Position numbers and translations under genes: made by a program. A DNA stretch of 64,000 nt from Chitinophaga hostae (GTDB lineage Bacteria > Bacteroidota > Bacteroidia > Chitinophagales > Chitinophagaceae), in contig NZ_JAGTXB010000005.1 of the NCBI RefSeq assembly GCF_018224885.1, forward strand, positions 434,001 to 498,000, written 5' to 3'. How positions within the stretch are numbered: the stretch's first letter is position 1; every line of letters begins with the position of its first letter. Shown in pieces: positions 43,672 to 52,180 of the stretch. The notes under the pieces were generated by a model that had not been told where the DNA came from, did no database searches, and was given only the letters and a program-made list of their open reading frames with translations.

Positions 43672-43699
43672 CCCCGTGCCGGAGCTTTCCGGCGCGGGG
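43672..43699. terminator. Terminator hairpin of the SusCD operon
   Basis: CCCCGTGCCGGA and TCCGGCGCGGGG pair over 12 positions (one T-G wobble) with a 4-nt loop, 36 bp after the last operon stop and before the convergent cbpM gene. Only a short A/T-rich stretch follows. Confidence 0.7.
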
Positions 43700-43762
43700 A
43701 TTTATAATGTCCCGAAAAGCAATGTAGTGCCGGTCATCTTTTGGGAAGTTGTACCGAGATCG

Positions 43763-44065
43763 TTACAATGGTTTGATGGGCGTATGCCCCAGTTCATGCC
43801 GCAGTTGTTTTATTTCGCTTTGCAGGTCATGTACACGGCTCAGCAAGTGGGTAATGGCTTCCAGCCCTTCCATGTTGATGTCCATGTCGTAATGCAGGTG
43901 CATGTATTTTTCGAGATCGGCCAACTGGTCATAGTCAATAAAGTACTCCTGCTCTATGAGTGTTAGCTTTATCAGGCCATAATCGTTCAATGACTGCACA
44001 AAGGTGGTTTCAATGCTATAATAAGTGCAACATTGTGCTACTGATATATTTCTTGAAGTATCCAT
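43763..44065 (-). CDS. cbpM: CbpM-like chaperone modulator
   Basis: A 100-residue protein with a MerR/HTH-like N-terminal part ('ISVAQCCTYYSIETTFVQSL', 'YGLIKLTLIEQEYFI') and a coiled-coil C-terminal half ('ITHLLSRVHDLQSEIKQLRH'). In E. coli CbpM binds the J domain of the DnaJ homologue CbpA and inhibits it. Its start is 2 bp after the stop of the CbpA-like gene on the same strand, the classic cbpA-cbpM order, which makes this assignment more secure than the sequence alone would. Confidence 0.85.
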   Translation of the reverse strand: MDTSRNISVAQCCTYYSIETTFVQSLNDYGLIKLTLIEQEYFIDYDQLADLEKYMHLHYDMDINMEGLEAITHLLSRVHDLQSEIKQLRHELGHTPIKPL

Positions 44066-44067
44066 AA

Positions 44068-44997
44068 CTACCCTTTTTGACGCTCTTCAGCAAGTTCTTT
44101 AAATAATTGTTTTTCCTTTTCTGTGAGGTGCTTCGGAATTTGTACCTGGTAGGTGATATAAAGATCCCCAAATGTTCCTGTTTGTTTATACACCGGAAAT
44201 CCCTTGCCTTTCAAACGCACTTTGGTACCCGCCTGTGTTTCGGGCGCTATTTTTAGTTTTATTTTCCCGCCCAGGGTATCAATGGTTTCTTCTCCTCCGA
44301 GTATGGCGGTAAAGAGATCCAGCGGGATATCGGTGTAGAGGTCATCGCCTTTGCGCACAAAGGCGGTATCGTTATGAATGGTAAAAGTAATATAGAGGTC
44401 TCCGTTAGGACCGCCATTGGCGCCCGGCGATCCAAAGCCTGCAAGTTTTATTTCCTGTCCGTCCTGGATGCCGGCAGGAACGGTGATCCGTATATTTTTC
44501 CCGTTAACCGTGAAGGTTTGCTTATGGGTTTGATAGGCATCTGACAAATTCAGCTGCATAGAGGCGCGGTAATCCTGGCCTTTAAAGCGGGCTTGTCTGC
44601 CTCCGCCTCCTCCGCCACTGCGGTTACCAAACATGGAAGTGAAGAAATCAGAAAAATCGCCTTCCTCTCCGTTAAACGAATGATATTCACCACCGCCTGC
44701 TCCAAATGGATTACCCCTGCCGCCGCCTCCGGCGGCCTGCTGTTGCCGGCGCGCCTCTTCAAACTGATCGGCATGTTTCCAGTCGGCGCCATACTGGTCA
44801 TATTTTTTCCTGTTTTCAGGGTCGCTCAATACTTCATTCGCTTCGTTGATCTGCTGAAAAACCTTACCGGCCTGGGGGTCATTAGGATTCAAATCCGGGT
44901 GATGCTTGCGGGCCAGCTTCCGGTAGGCCTTTTTGATATCATCGGCCGTGGCATCTTTTTGAACGCCCAGTATCTTGTAATAATCGATATAGTCCAT
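44068..44997 (-). CDS. cbpA: CbpA-like DnaJ co-chaperone
   Basis: A 309-residue class B J-protein. The J domain spans residues 1-70 with 'YYKILGVQKDATADDIKKAY' and the HPD motif in 'ARKHHPDLNPND'. A Gly-rich linker (about 85-135) follows, then two C-terminal substrate-binding domains ('ITVPAGIQDGQEIKLAGFGSPG', 'LDLFTAILGGEETIDTLGG', 'KVRLKGKGFPVY'). There is no cysteine-rich zinc domain, which separates it from DnaJ. It presents clients to DnaK and stimulates its ATPase. It is paired with cbpM just downstream and lies 40 bp after the Dyp peroxidase on the same strand. Confidence 0.92.
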   Translation of the reverse strand: MDYIDYYKILGVQKDATADDIKKAYRKLARKHHPDLNPNDPQAGKVFQQINEANEVLSDPENRKKYDQYGADWKHADQFEEARRQQQAAGGGGRGNPFGAGGGEYHSFNGEEGDFSDFFTSMFGNRSGGGGGGRQARFKGQDYRASMQLNLSDAYQTHKQTFTVNGKNIRITVPAGIQDGQEIKLAGFGSPGANGGPNGDLYITFTIHNDTAFVRKGDDLYTDIPLDLFTAILGGEETIDTLGGKIKLKIAPETQAGTKVRLKGKGFPVYKQTGTFGDLYITYQVQIPKHLTEKEKQLFKELAEERQKG

Positions 44998-45037
44998 GCT
45001 TCAAAAATTTACGTGATTCAATCATCAGTCAGCCGGT

Positions 45038-45997
45038 TCAGGAAGACGAGTCCGCGGTGTACTGATCCAGTATATTCATAGAAGGGGCAAAGAAGAGGGT
45101 GCCGGTATGCGCCGTGCTGAAATCCAGTATCCTGTCGTAGTTACCTGCCGGAACACCGATGAACATCCGTTCCAGCATCTTAAAGGTAGTACTAAAGGTA
45201 TTGGCATAAGCAATAAAATAAGTGCCTGTTTCATTTTTTGACGGATTGCCAAAAACCATGTTATCTCTTACTATTTTCAACTCAATACCATCTTCAGGAT
45301 CCAGGCCAGCGAGGGCGCTGTGTGAGTTAGCGGGTTTTACATCATCCGGCATTTCAATGTCGCTCATTTTATAGCGGCCAATTACTTTCTCCTGTTCTTC
45401 CGTTGGCAGCTTCGACCAGCCACTCATATTGTGCAGGTATTTTTGTACAAAAAGATAACTGCCGCCTTTATAAACCGGGTCTTCATCGCCTACCACTGCA
45501 AACAACGTTCTTTCATTGCCTACCGGGTTTTCTGTACCATCCACGAAACCAAGAATGGAACGTCCATCCCAATACCGGAAACCATGTACTTCTTCCAGGC
45601 AGTCGGCAACCGGCAATAATACCTCCGATATAGCGGTGATCATATCAAAGCAAATAGCGGTATCGGTTCCCCGCAGATGGAAATGCAGGTCGCCCGGAGT
45701 GGCCACAGCGGTATGTTTTGCCCCCACTACCGGCTCGAAATTTCTTAATTCCTTCGGAAGGGGCTGAGGTAACGACAGCTTCAGCCAGGCTTCATAGCCC
45801 ACAGCCATTACGCAACTCGCCCGTCCGGGGCCTACCCTTATGGTAAAGGATTTATTGAGATTTGATACCAGGCCGCATAATCTTTCGAAAACAGTTTTGA
45901 TGTCCATACCCTCCCGGAATTTCCATACGGTAAATATGGTGTTGTTGTTCGGGTAGTCGGTGACGTGCTGGGATTCATATTGTATTGGTTTGCTCAT
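45038..45997 (-). CDS. Dyp-type haem peroxidase
   Basis: A 319-residue dye-decolourising peroxidase. Seen: the family GxxDG motif in 'ILGFVDGTENPVGNER' (the Asp is the distal catalytic residue), the proximal haem ligand region 'VKPANSHSALAGLDPEDG', and the distal Arg segment 'IVRDNMVFGNPSKNETGTYFIAYANT'. It uses H2O2 to oxidise substrates; the natural substrate is unknown. No signal peptide is present, so it is cytosolic or packaged in an encapsulin, though no encapsulin gene is visible here. It lies just upstream of cbpA on the same strand with a 40-bp gap. Confidence 0.92.
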   Translation of the reverse strand: MSKPIQYESQHVTDYPNNNTIFTVWKFREGMDIKTVFERLCGLVSNLNKSFTIRVGPGRASCVMAVGYEAWLKLSLPQPLPKELRNFEPVVGAKHTAVATPGDLHFHLRGTDTAICFDMITAISEVLLPVADCLEEVHGFRYWDGRSILGFVDGTENPVGNERTLFAVVGDEDPVYKGGSYLFVQKYLHNMSGWSKLPTEEQEKVIGRYKMSDIEMPDDVKPANSHSALAGLDPEDGIELKIVRDNMVFGNPSKNETGTYFIAYANTFSTTFKMLERMFIGVPAGNYDRILDFSTAHTGTLFFAPSMNILDQYTADSSS

Positions 45998-46140
45998 ATA
46001 TTCTAAAAGTTGCCCGTTGTGATGTTGGTTTAAATAATGAATGCCGGAAATTAATCATTTTCGGCTATTCTCGAAAGCCCTGTTGGCCTATCTTTTTATC
46101 CTGTAAAAATGGTAAATTGGTAGTTCGTAAAACCTGCTAT

Positions 46141-46530
46141 ATGAATAAAGACGTACAGGCCTACAACGACGCTATGTCTGTAACAGACAAAGCTATCGGC
46201 CAGAAACTGGCCCGGGAGATAAACAAACACCTCGCAGCAGCAGAAAATAAAATCTGGCACCGCCATCCGGTTTGGTTTCTGAATGGCAACCCGATTGTTG
46301 GCTATAGTAAGTTGAAGGATTGTGTGCGCCTGTTATTCTGGAGCGGGCAATCGTTCGGGGAAGAAGACCTGCAGCCCGAAGGTACTTTCAAGGCAGCAGA
46401 AGCCCGCTACACAGATGTGAAACAGGTAGATGCCGGTCAGCTAAAACGCTGGCTGGAAAAATCCGTAAAAATTCAGTGGGATTACAAAAATATTGTTAAG
46501 CGGAAAGGCGTGCTGGAGCGCCTGTCCTGA
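46141..46530 (+). CDS. DUF1801 domain protein
   Basis: A 129-residue small cytosolic protein of the DUF1801 (YdhG-like) family: 'AAAENKIWHRHPVWFLNGNPIVGYSKLKDCVRLLFWSGQSF' holds the characteristic core, and 'VDAGQLKRWLEKS' the C-terminal helix. The fold is frataxin-like; biochemical function is not established for most members. ATG 46141 is used; the frame is open upstream to 45985 but there it overlaps the divergent peroxidase start and lacks family character. The 3' end is 11 bp from the convergent small gene. Confidence 0.8.
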   Translation: MNKDVQAYNDAMSVTDKAIGQKLAREINKHLAAAENKIWHRHPVWFLNGNPIVGYSKLKDCVRLLFWSGQSFGEEDLQPEGTFKAAEARYTDVKQVDAGQLKRWLEKSVKIQWDYKNIVKRKGVLERLS

Positions 46531-46541
46531 GCTGCGGCTTC

Positions 46542-46829
46542 TTATGCATTTACCCGCTGCAATAACTTCCTGCTCTCTTTGTTTACAAATGTAATCGGCA
46601 CAAATTTGTCGGTAGGCGCCCCAATATAATATACCATCCACTCCGGATCGTGATGCGCCAACATTTCGCTGATACAATCGGCCCTGTGTCCCATGGGATT
46701 GGAACAATCGTCCCAGTAAAACAGCTCTACGCGGTAGTGCAGCTGCTGCTTTTGGTTGTTAATTGTTACTTCAACTTCTATCTCCTGCTTACCCGGCAGC
46801 GGAGGAATAGGAATGACAATATGACTCAT
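46542..46829 (-). CDS. Small hypothetical protein
   Basis: A 95-residue protein with no recognised family. It starts 'MSHIVIPIPPLPGKQEIEVE' and contains 'LFYWDDCSNPMGHRADCI' and 'PEWMVYYIGAPT'. The composition looks like a small folded beta/alpha protein, without signal peptide or membrane helix. It is convergent with the DUF1801 gene. The 207-bp region upstream, to the EF-hand gene, holds nothing that I recognise. Confidence 0.6.
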   Translation of the reverse strand: MSHIVIPIPPLPGKQEIEVEVTINNQKQQLHYRVELFYWDDCSNPMGHRADCISEMLAHHDPEWMVYYIGAPTDKFVPITFVNKESRKLLQRVNA

Positions 46830-47036
46830 AATATGACGGTTATATCAACGCTGCCGCAAGAAGATTGCCACAGCGCCGGGGTAAACAAACTACATCACTT
46901 ATGTATGATTATTTTCTATACCTGTTCACCAGTGGTCGGCTATTGTCCGGAAACGGACAGTTGCGGCAAGGCGGATGCAAAAACAGCCACCCGGCTGCCC
47001 GGATGACTGTTTAACTAAAATTGCCTCAACAGGTTG

Positions 47037-47351
47037 TTATTTGCTGCCGTCTTCCTTTTTACGCGGTCCCTGGCTTTTTCTATAGGCCTTCAGTTCGTCT
47101 TTGTCGATAAAAGTATCTTTGTTGGTGTCGATGGCATCAAAGTTATCCTTCAGCTTAGCCAATCTTTTATTGTCTTTGCTGGCAACATCTACCTCTGTTT
47201 TGCTGAGCTTTCCGTCTCCGTCTGTGTCGATTTTTTTGAAGAACCCTTCGCGGTCTTGCTGGGGTTGCTGTTGCTGCGGCTGTTGCGCATAAGTTTTTAC
47301 GGAAGCAAGGGTTGCCACTAACAAACCTGCTGCAAGAAGATGCTTGGTCAT
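47037..47351 (-). CDS. Small exported EF-hand protein
   Basis: A 104-residue protein with a signal peptide (about 1-22, ending KTYAQ), a Gln/Pro-rich linker and two EF-hand calcium loops: 'DTDGDGKLSKTE' and 'DTNKDTFIDKDE', both with acidic residues at the ligand positions. The C-terminus is basic ('KSQGPRKKEDGSK'). It probably binds Ca2+ in the periplasm. The EF-hand pair is close enough to form a normal two-hand unit. The 269-bp stretch upstream holds the terminator of the next gene and no other clear feature. Confidence 0.82.
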   Translation of the reverse strand: MTKHLLAAGLLVATLASVKTYAQQPQQQQPQQDREGFFKKIDTDGDGKLSKTEVDVASKDNKRLAKLKDNFDAIDTNKDTFIDKDELKAYRKSQGPRKKEDGSK

Positions 47352-47560
47352 AATTTTGGGTTTTAAGTGTTATGATGATTGTATGTGCATAGAAATACTG
47401 AATGAATCAGTCGCCACCGCTAAGGTGTGGAAAGAAGTTAGTTCAGCATATCATAGTCGGAGGTTGGATGCTCCACTTTTTTAAAAGTTTAATGGCAGCA
47501 GCATTTCTTAACGCTATTTAACAGTGGTTGACAGTAGTTAACGTTATCTCCCGTAATCAC

Positions 47561-47598
47561 ATAAAAAAGCCTTCAAACCGTGAGGTCTGAAGGCTTTT
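47561..47598 (-). terminator. Intrinsic terminator of the 47621 gene
   Basis: AAAAGCCTTCA (47565-47575) and TGAAGGCTTTT (47588-47598) form an 11-bp stem, extended by ACC/GGT across a one-base mismatch. On the minus strand it is followed by a T-run, a textbook terminator 23 bp after the stop codon. Confidence 0.85.
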
Positions 47599-47620
47599 AC
47601 GCAGTACAATATACTGGTGT

Positions 47621-48388
47621 TTAGAACTTTATCAACAGTTTTTCGGAAATAAGCTTGCCATCTTTGTAGTATTCGAAATGCCAGTCACCATTCTTTTTCA
47701 TCACGATGCCGTGAGCCACTCCGTTGTCAGCAATGAAATATTCCGGTGCAGATGTTTTAAACAGGGTTAAAACTATTTTTGGAGAGGTGTCAATCAACTG
47801 GTACCCGTTGGCAGTTGCCTGGGCATATAAGGTACCGGCAGCTTCTTTTACTTCCGCTGTTGCAGGAGCCGATACCGGGGCAGGAGCGGTGGCCGGTACA
47901 ACCGGCGCGGCGGCGGCAGCAGGAGCAACCGCAGCTGGTTTAGGCGCTTCCGCTGTGGTGCCGTCGTAACTATACGCTACATCATTCAGCGAGGTGAAGG
48001 CATCTCTCAATGCAAGATTATAGGAAGTCGCAAATTCCTTCTCCCTGCTTTTACCTTCTTTACCTTTGAAGATGATATTACCTTTACAATCCTTTAGGAT
48101 AAGGGTGAGATTGGTAACGAATAATCCTTTTTTCTGTACTACGTCCGTGTTCAGTGCATTGCACCTGTTGTCGGCAAGCTCCCTGGGTATTTCTGAATTA
48201 TCAAAATAAACGGTAAATCCTTTTTCTTCCAGCAACGATTTGGTTAGCGTGTTTAAGCCATATTGGTTTATTTCTTTGGAAAAACTGAACCTTTCCGGCA
48301 CCACTACGTATTTAAAATTGTTGATGGTTTGCTGGGCATACCCGGAAAACGATGCCAGTACAAGAAATAGAAATGCGTATCCTTTCAT
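47621..48388 (-). CDS. Exported protein of unknown function with Ala/Pro-rich linker
   Basis: A 255-residue protein with a signal peptide (about 1-18, ending SGYAQ). The N-terminal domain (20-150) contains 'FKYVVVPERFSFSKEINQYG', 'LLEEKGFTVYFDN' and 'LILKDCKGNIIFKGKEGKS', a form that I associate with Bacteroidota envelope proteins of unknown function. An Ala/Pro-rich linker of about 45 residues follows, then a C-terminal beta domain with repeated 'NGVAHGIVMKKNGDWHFEYYKDGKLI'-like strands (named in parts). It has a strong terminator of its own and appears monocistronic. Confidence 0.75.
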   Translation of the reverse strand: MKGYAFLFLVLASFSGYAQQTINNFKYVVVPERFSFSKEINQYGLNTLTKSLLEEKGFTVYFDNSEIPRELADNRCNALNTDVVQKKGLFVTNLTLILKDCKGNIIFKGKEGKSREKEFATSYNLALRDAFTSLNDVAYSYDGTTAEAPKPAAVAPAAAAAPVVPATAPAPVSAPATAEVKEAAGTLYAQATANGYQLIDTSPKIVLTLFKTSAPEYFIADNGVAHGIVMKKNGDWHFEYYKDGKLISEKLLIKF

Positions 48389-48475
48389 ATTAATATTTTA
48401 TCTGTCTGATAATGACGAATATATAGAAAATAATTGTCAAAATCAGCACAAACCGTTGATAGTTTTGGTTCACTA

Positions 48476-49747
48476 TCACCGGGCCTTTGCGGCTATCTTG
48501 CTTAACAGCTTCGGATTATTCATAGCAGTATAGTCATACTGGTAAATACCATCCCGGGCACTGACCAGCAACCGGTGCTGGTTTTCGTAAGGGATCACGT
48601 CATAGGTATCCAGGCCTTCCAGGAATTTGGTAGTAATAATATTGTGCACATCCGCGGCGTCCATAAAACGAAGCCCGTAACTGCCTTCACAGATAAAAAG
48701 TTTTCCGTGGTCAACACCCAGGCCAAAGGGATTCTTCATTTCAACCGTATTGATCTTTACGGGGTTGTCTACATTGCTGATGTCAAACACCTGCAGCTGG
48801 TTAATATTACCGGCGCAGAAAGAGCCGCTTCTAACGGTTACAAAGGCTTTGCTGCCTTCTACCACCACGGGATCACAGGCCCTGAAATGGGTTACTTCGG
48901 AACGTTTTCCCGGTGCGGCCGGATTGGTAAGGTCATAAATAAACATCGCGTTTCGGCTGCCAATGAAAAGGTACTCGCCATAGGGGAAAATCGTTTCAAT
49001 ATCACGGCCGATGGTCTGTGTGTTTTTGAACGCCGGGCTGGCCGCATTGCTGAGATCAAATGCGCGGAGCTCGGAGTAATTTACCGTGTAGAGGTAGTCT
49101 TTGGCAATGGTGAAACGGGCCATGGAACCGCCCTTTCCTGTACCGGGACTTTGATTGTTATAAGCAGCGGTGAGCATATCACTCTCGAACATGATGCCGT
49201 CTCTCTTGTCAAAAGTGCAATCGCAAACGTAGGTGGTATCCCGCAGCGTATAGCCAACGGCAATGCTATCGGGGTCAGTATACCACCCGAGGCGCATGCC
49301 GTTTGCATCCACAGGTAGGTTGATGATGCCGGGGAGCCGTTTTACAAATGAAATTTTGCGGGGATCTGTGATGTCGAACACGTTCAGATCACCATAGCTG
49401 TCGGTGTAAAGGATATTTCCCTTTATCGCCATGTCCTGGGTGCCCATTACATTCAGGAAGGCCACGGGCTTTGGCGACGCAGGGTTACTGTTGTCGATGA
49501 TGTGAATACCGGCATATGGCTCATTCACATAAATATACTGGTCTTTGGTATAGATCTTACCGGGCCTGCCTATTTCCTTTGGCGCGGTTGATTTGATGGA
49601 AGCCCAATAATCTTTGGTCGCCATCCTGATAGGCGTGTATATTTTGGTTGTAACAACGGTGTCAGCGCAGTTTTTCCTGGTACATCCGCTTAGTGCGAAT
49701 ACAAGAATAGCCATCACCGTGAGTTTGTAGATAGTAGAGATATGCAT
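48476..49747 (-). CDS. LVIVD-repeat beta-propeller lipoprotein
   Basis: A 423-residue lipoprotein from ATG 49747: signal peptide and lipobox 'ALSGC' (Cys21). The mature part repeats the LVIVD-type blade: 'YAGIHIIDNSNPASPKPVAFL', 'GDLNVFDITDPRKISFVKRL', 'SELRAFDLSNAASPAF', 'NAMFIYDLTNPAAPGKRSEV', 'NQLQVFDISNVDNPVKI'. These form a surface or periplasmic beta propeller, probably for binding. An upstream in-frame start at 49783 would add 12 residues ahead of the signal peptide and is less likely. No operon partner is evident. Confidence 0.85.
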   Translation of the reverse strand: MHISTIYKLTVMAILVFALSGCTRKNCADTVVTTKIYTPIRMATKDYWASIKSTAPKEIGRPGKIYTKDQYIYVNEPYAGIHIIDNSNPASPKPVAFLNVMGTQDMAIKGNILYTDSYGDLNVFDITDPRKISFVKRLPGIINLPVDANGMRLGWYTDPDSIAVGYTLRDTTYVCDCTFDKRDGIMFESDMLTAAYNNQSPGTGKGGSMARFTIAKDYLYTVNYSELRAFDLSNAASPAFKNTQTIGRDIETIFPYGEYLFIGSRNAMFIYDLTNPAAPGKRSEVTHFRACDPVVVEGSKAFVTVRSGSFCAGNINQLQVFDISNVDNPVKINTVEMKNPFGLGVDHGKLFICEGSYGLRFMDAADVHNIITTKFLEGLDTYDVIPYENQHRLLVSARDGIYQYDYTAMNNPKLLSKIAAKAR

Positions 49748-49882
49748 GGGGGCGGATTTTTCCGTTAAACGGGTGCCCGGCAAAGAATGTTACATGCCGT
49801 CATAGCCGATCATGTTAAGTTGGTTAAATTAAATACATGACTATATTTATAATGTATCTTTTTCAATCACTTAGCGCGGTAT

Positions 49883-50728
49883 TTATTTCTCTCCATAGAT
49901 CAGGAGGGCGCTGCCTGCTATCACTACATTTCCCGAAGGGTATCTTTTATTCACTGCCTCAAACACTTCATTTTTAATCTTTTCCTTCAGGGGTTCATCG
50001 GCTTTGCTAAGTGCGTTCACAACGGGGGCGGCGATTTCATTCATCATCTCCCAGTAAACATCCGCTGTTCCGCAATTCATTTTCCCGGTTACCTCTTCCT
50101 GCAAAACATTGAGGAACCCGGCCTGGGTAAAGAGGTCGGTCATCACGTTAGTTTTGGCGCAACGGAACATGCCCGGTGCACCCGGGGGAGGAGCAGGTAA
50201 ATCCATGTTGCGGTTGATCGCATCCATACTGGCCGTTATCCAGAAATTTTTTTCCGGGACACTCCACACGGCGGTGGCGATTTTTCCACCAGGTTTGAGT
50301 ACCCGGAACATTTCTTTTGCTGCCATCAGCATGTCAGGAAAAAACATAAAACCAAAGCGGCAACTGATGGCGTCAAAACGGTCGTCGGCAAAAGGCAGTT
50401 CACAAACATCACAGGCCACTGTTTCAATATTGTTAATACCTCGTTCCACGGCATTTTCCCTTGCTATTTTCAGCATATCTTCTGCAAGATCAGTCAGCAC
50501 CACTTTTCCATTACTAAGCCCGGCGGCAATGCTCAGTCCCGGCTCTCCCGTGCCGGACGCCACATCCAGTACTACGGCATCATTTCTCAAACGAAGCAGC
50601 CGGATAATTTCAACACCCATCGGTTTTAAAAAGTCCATGGTTAATTCATCCCATTTTTTCCATCCCGGGGAAAATTTATTCCATGTTGTTCTTTGCTGAT
50701 CGCGGATTTGTTCAAATATTTGTTCCAT
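49883..50728 (-). CDS. Class I SAM-dependent methyltransferase
   Basis: A 281-residue methyltransferase of the UbiE/Methyltransf_11 type. Motif I is 'VVLDVASGTGEPGLSIAAGL', motif II 'KVVLTDLAEDMLKIA', motif III/IV 'ACDVCELPFADDRFDAISCRFGFMFFPD', and the post-motif 'EMFRVLKPGGKIATAVW'. The substrate is unknown. ATG 50728 ('MEQIFEQIRDQQRTTWN') is preferred; the frame extends to 50779 but the added residues look non-coding. A second methyltransferase of a different type lies upstream on the same strand, 286 bp away, and is probably separately transcribed. Confidence 0.83.
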   Translation of the reverse strand: MEQIFEQIRDQQRTTWNKFSPGWKKWDELTMDFLKPMGVEIIRLLRLRNDAVVLDVASGTGEPGLSIAAGLSNGKVVLTDLAEDMLKIARENAVERGINNIETVACDVCELPFADDRFDAISCRFGFMFFPDMLMAAKEMFRVLKPGGKIATAVWSVPEKNFWITASMDAINRNMDLPAPPPGAPGMFRCAKTNVMTDLFTQAGFLNVLQEEVTGKMNCGTADVYWEMMNEIAAPVVNALSKADEPLKEKIKNEVFEAVNKRYPSGNVVIAGSALLIYGEK

Positions 50729-51014
50729 AAAGCAGGCATTTTTAGTGTTAGCAGATGGGGGCGAAGATTCGCGTTTCATGAAATGTTTTTGGTGCTGGCC
50801 AACAGTCGATACATGCTGACGATCAAGTTCACTTTCTTTGGTAACGGGACTGTTGATTACTGGGGCTGCAGGTGAATGTTCGAGTCAAAAATAAGCTATT
50901 CCCGCATGATGTCTGCAGGAAAATTTTGTTGTCCGTTTTTCCCGGTTTAATGACCGTTTACACGCAATATACCACCGGGAATATTTGCCGGGAAAGGGTT
51001 GACTGTTGCGAAGG

Positions 51015-51824
51015 TTATTTTTGACCTATGCATACCCAGGCGCTTAATTCAAACTCAAAGGCGCCGGCGCCGAATTGTTGTATAAGCCGTTGCTCCAGTT
51101 CCTGTGCCACGTGATCATAGGAAGAAGGGAATTTTTCTTTTACCTCCCTGCCCAGCGGATGTTGCAGGAAGTAGCAGGTAACGATATGATGTGCAGATGC
51201 TGCATGCCCTTTGATCTTTACCTGTTTAACATCGTGGTGCGCAAACCCGCCCTGCTCCAGGAATTCATGTAGTTGAGCCGGATCGTGTAATGCAAACGGG
51301 GTATAGAACCGGTTGGTATCTTCTCCTTTAAACAGTGGGATAATCATTTCGTTAATGATCAGCTGGAACAAAGGCATACTGGCTGCCTGATCCCAGGTGG
51401 TAAATACAAAGCGACCGCCCGGTGTAAGCACACGGTATGCTTCGCGGATACCGGTTTGTTTATCCGGTAAAAACATGATGCCGAATTGATTCACCACGAG
51501 GTCAAACGATCCGTCAGAAAAGGGTAGTTGCTGCGCGTCGGCCAGCTGGAAGGTAATAGAGGTATCCTGTAATTGTTGCCGGGCCAATGCCAGCATATCC
51601 GGGTTAATGTCTGTGGCAATCAGCGTTGTGGCGGCCGGGAAATTTTCCCGGAGATGTTTGGTGACCCTGCCGGTACCACAGGCTATTTCCAGGATGGCTG
51701 TTGCCGGCGCCGGGGCAATATGCCGGAGCAGTTCCTTCGCCGAAGGCTCAAATACAAGCGGGCCAAGGTATTCCTCATAGTTGGATGCATCATTGCCGGT
51801 GATCTTATAAACTTCTTTAGCCAT
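51015..51824 (-). CDS. Class I SAM-dependent methyltransferase
   Basis: A 269-residue methyltransferase. Motif I is 'ILEIACGTGRVTKHLRENF', motif II 'LIATDINPDMLALARQQL', then 'QLADAQQLPFSDGSFDLVVNQFGIMFLPDK' (in parts) and 'EAYRVLTPGGRFVFTTWD'. The C-terminal third ('FHDPAQLHEFLEQGG'-like in position, here 'LHDPAQLHEFLEQGGFA') resembles small-molecule methyltransferases. The substrate is unknown. It is not a close copy of the neighbouring methyltransferase; the two share only the general fold motifs. Confidence 0.85.
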   Translation of the reverse strand: MAKEVYKITGNDASNYEEYLGPLVFEPSAKELLRHIAPAPATAILEIACGTGRVTKHLRENFPAATTLIATDINPDMLALARQQLQDTSITFQLADAQQLPFSDGSFDLVVNQFGIMFLPDKQTGIREAYRVLTPGGRFVFTTWDQAASMPLFQLIINEMIIPLFKGEDTNRFYTPFALHDPAQLHEFLEQGGFAHHDVKQVKIKGHAASAHHIVTCYFLQHPLGREVKEKFPSSYDHVAQELEQRLIQQFGAGAFEFELSAWVCIGQK

Positions 51825-51919
51825 TATTGCTATTTTAGGGAGATGTGGGTTGATGCTGAAATTACATTTGTTTTCGGAAAAACAATCAATATAATGTACC
51901 GGAAATGCCGGACAAAGTT

Positions 51920-51941
51920 AAGCCCCGCTATGCCGGGGCTT
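51920..51941. terminator. Hairpin downstream of the DoxX remnant
   Basis: AAGCCCCG (51920-51927) and CGGGGCTT (51934-51941) form a perfect 8-bp stem with a 6-nt loop. It lies 20 bp beyond the stop codon of the minus-strand DoxX remnant and could end transcripts from either side. Confidence 0.6.
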
Positions 51942-51961
51942 TTACCTGGTTTAAATGATTT

Positions 51962-52180
51962 TCATTTTGACGGTATCGGCGCTTTTTTGAATCTCCCCCA
52001 AATGATGAACCCTGCCATGGCTGCTGCAACGATATTGGCGCCAATCACAGCTGCTTCTCCTCTTGATACGTGAAAAATGATGGCGCAAATCATTAATGCC
52101 AATGCGCCAACGGCAGCTACAGGCGTAAGTTGTGGCTTAATACGGAGTAACGACGGAAGTACCAGCCCCGCTGCGGCCGA
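51962..52180 (-). pseudogene. DoxX-family membrane protein, 5'-truncated remnant
   Basis: Reading the minus strand from about 52180 gives 'AAAGLVLPSLLRIKPQLTPV' and then 'AAVGALALMICAIIFHVSRG', 'AAVIGANIVAAAMAGFIIWG' and a basic tail before the TGA at 51962-51964. This is the C-terminal two-helix half of a DoxX-like integral membrane protein, including the conserved 'IFH.SRGE' motif. The N-terminal half and start codon are missing; the coding similarity stops near 52180, where the opposite-strand HxlR remnant begins. I see no intact copy in the window. The two remnants are read as one deletion scar. Confidence 0.75.

Noticed and set aside
49081..49308. Short frames inside the LVIVD lipoprotein gene
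   Set aside because: They overlap a well-supported propeller gene and have no motif or start signal.
49883..51824. The two adjacent methyltransferases as a tandem duplication
   Set aside because: They share only the general Rossmann motifs; their N- and C-terminal regions are unrelated.
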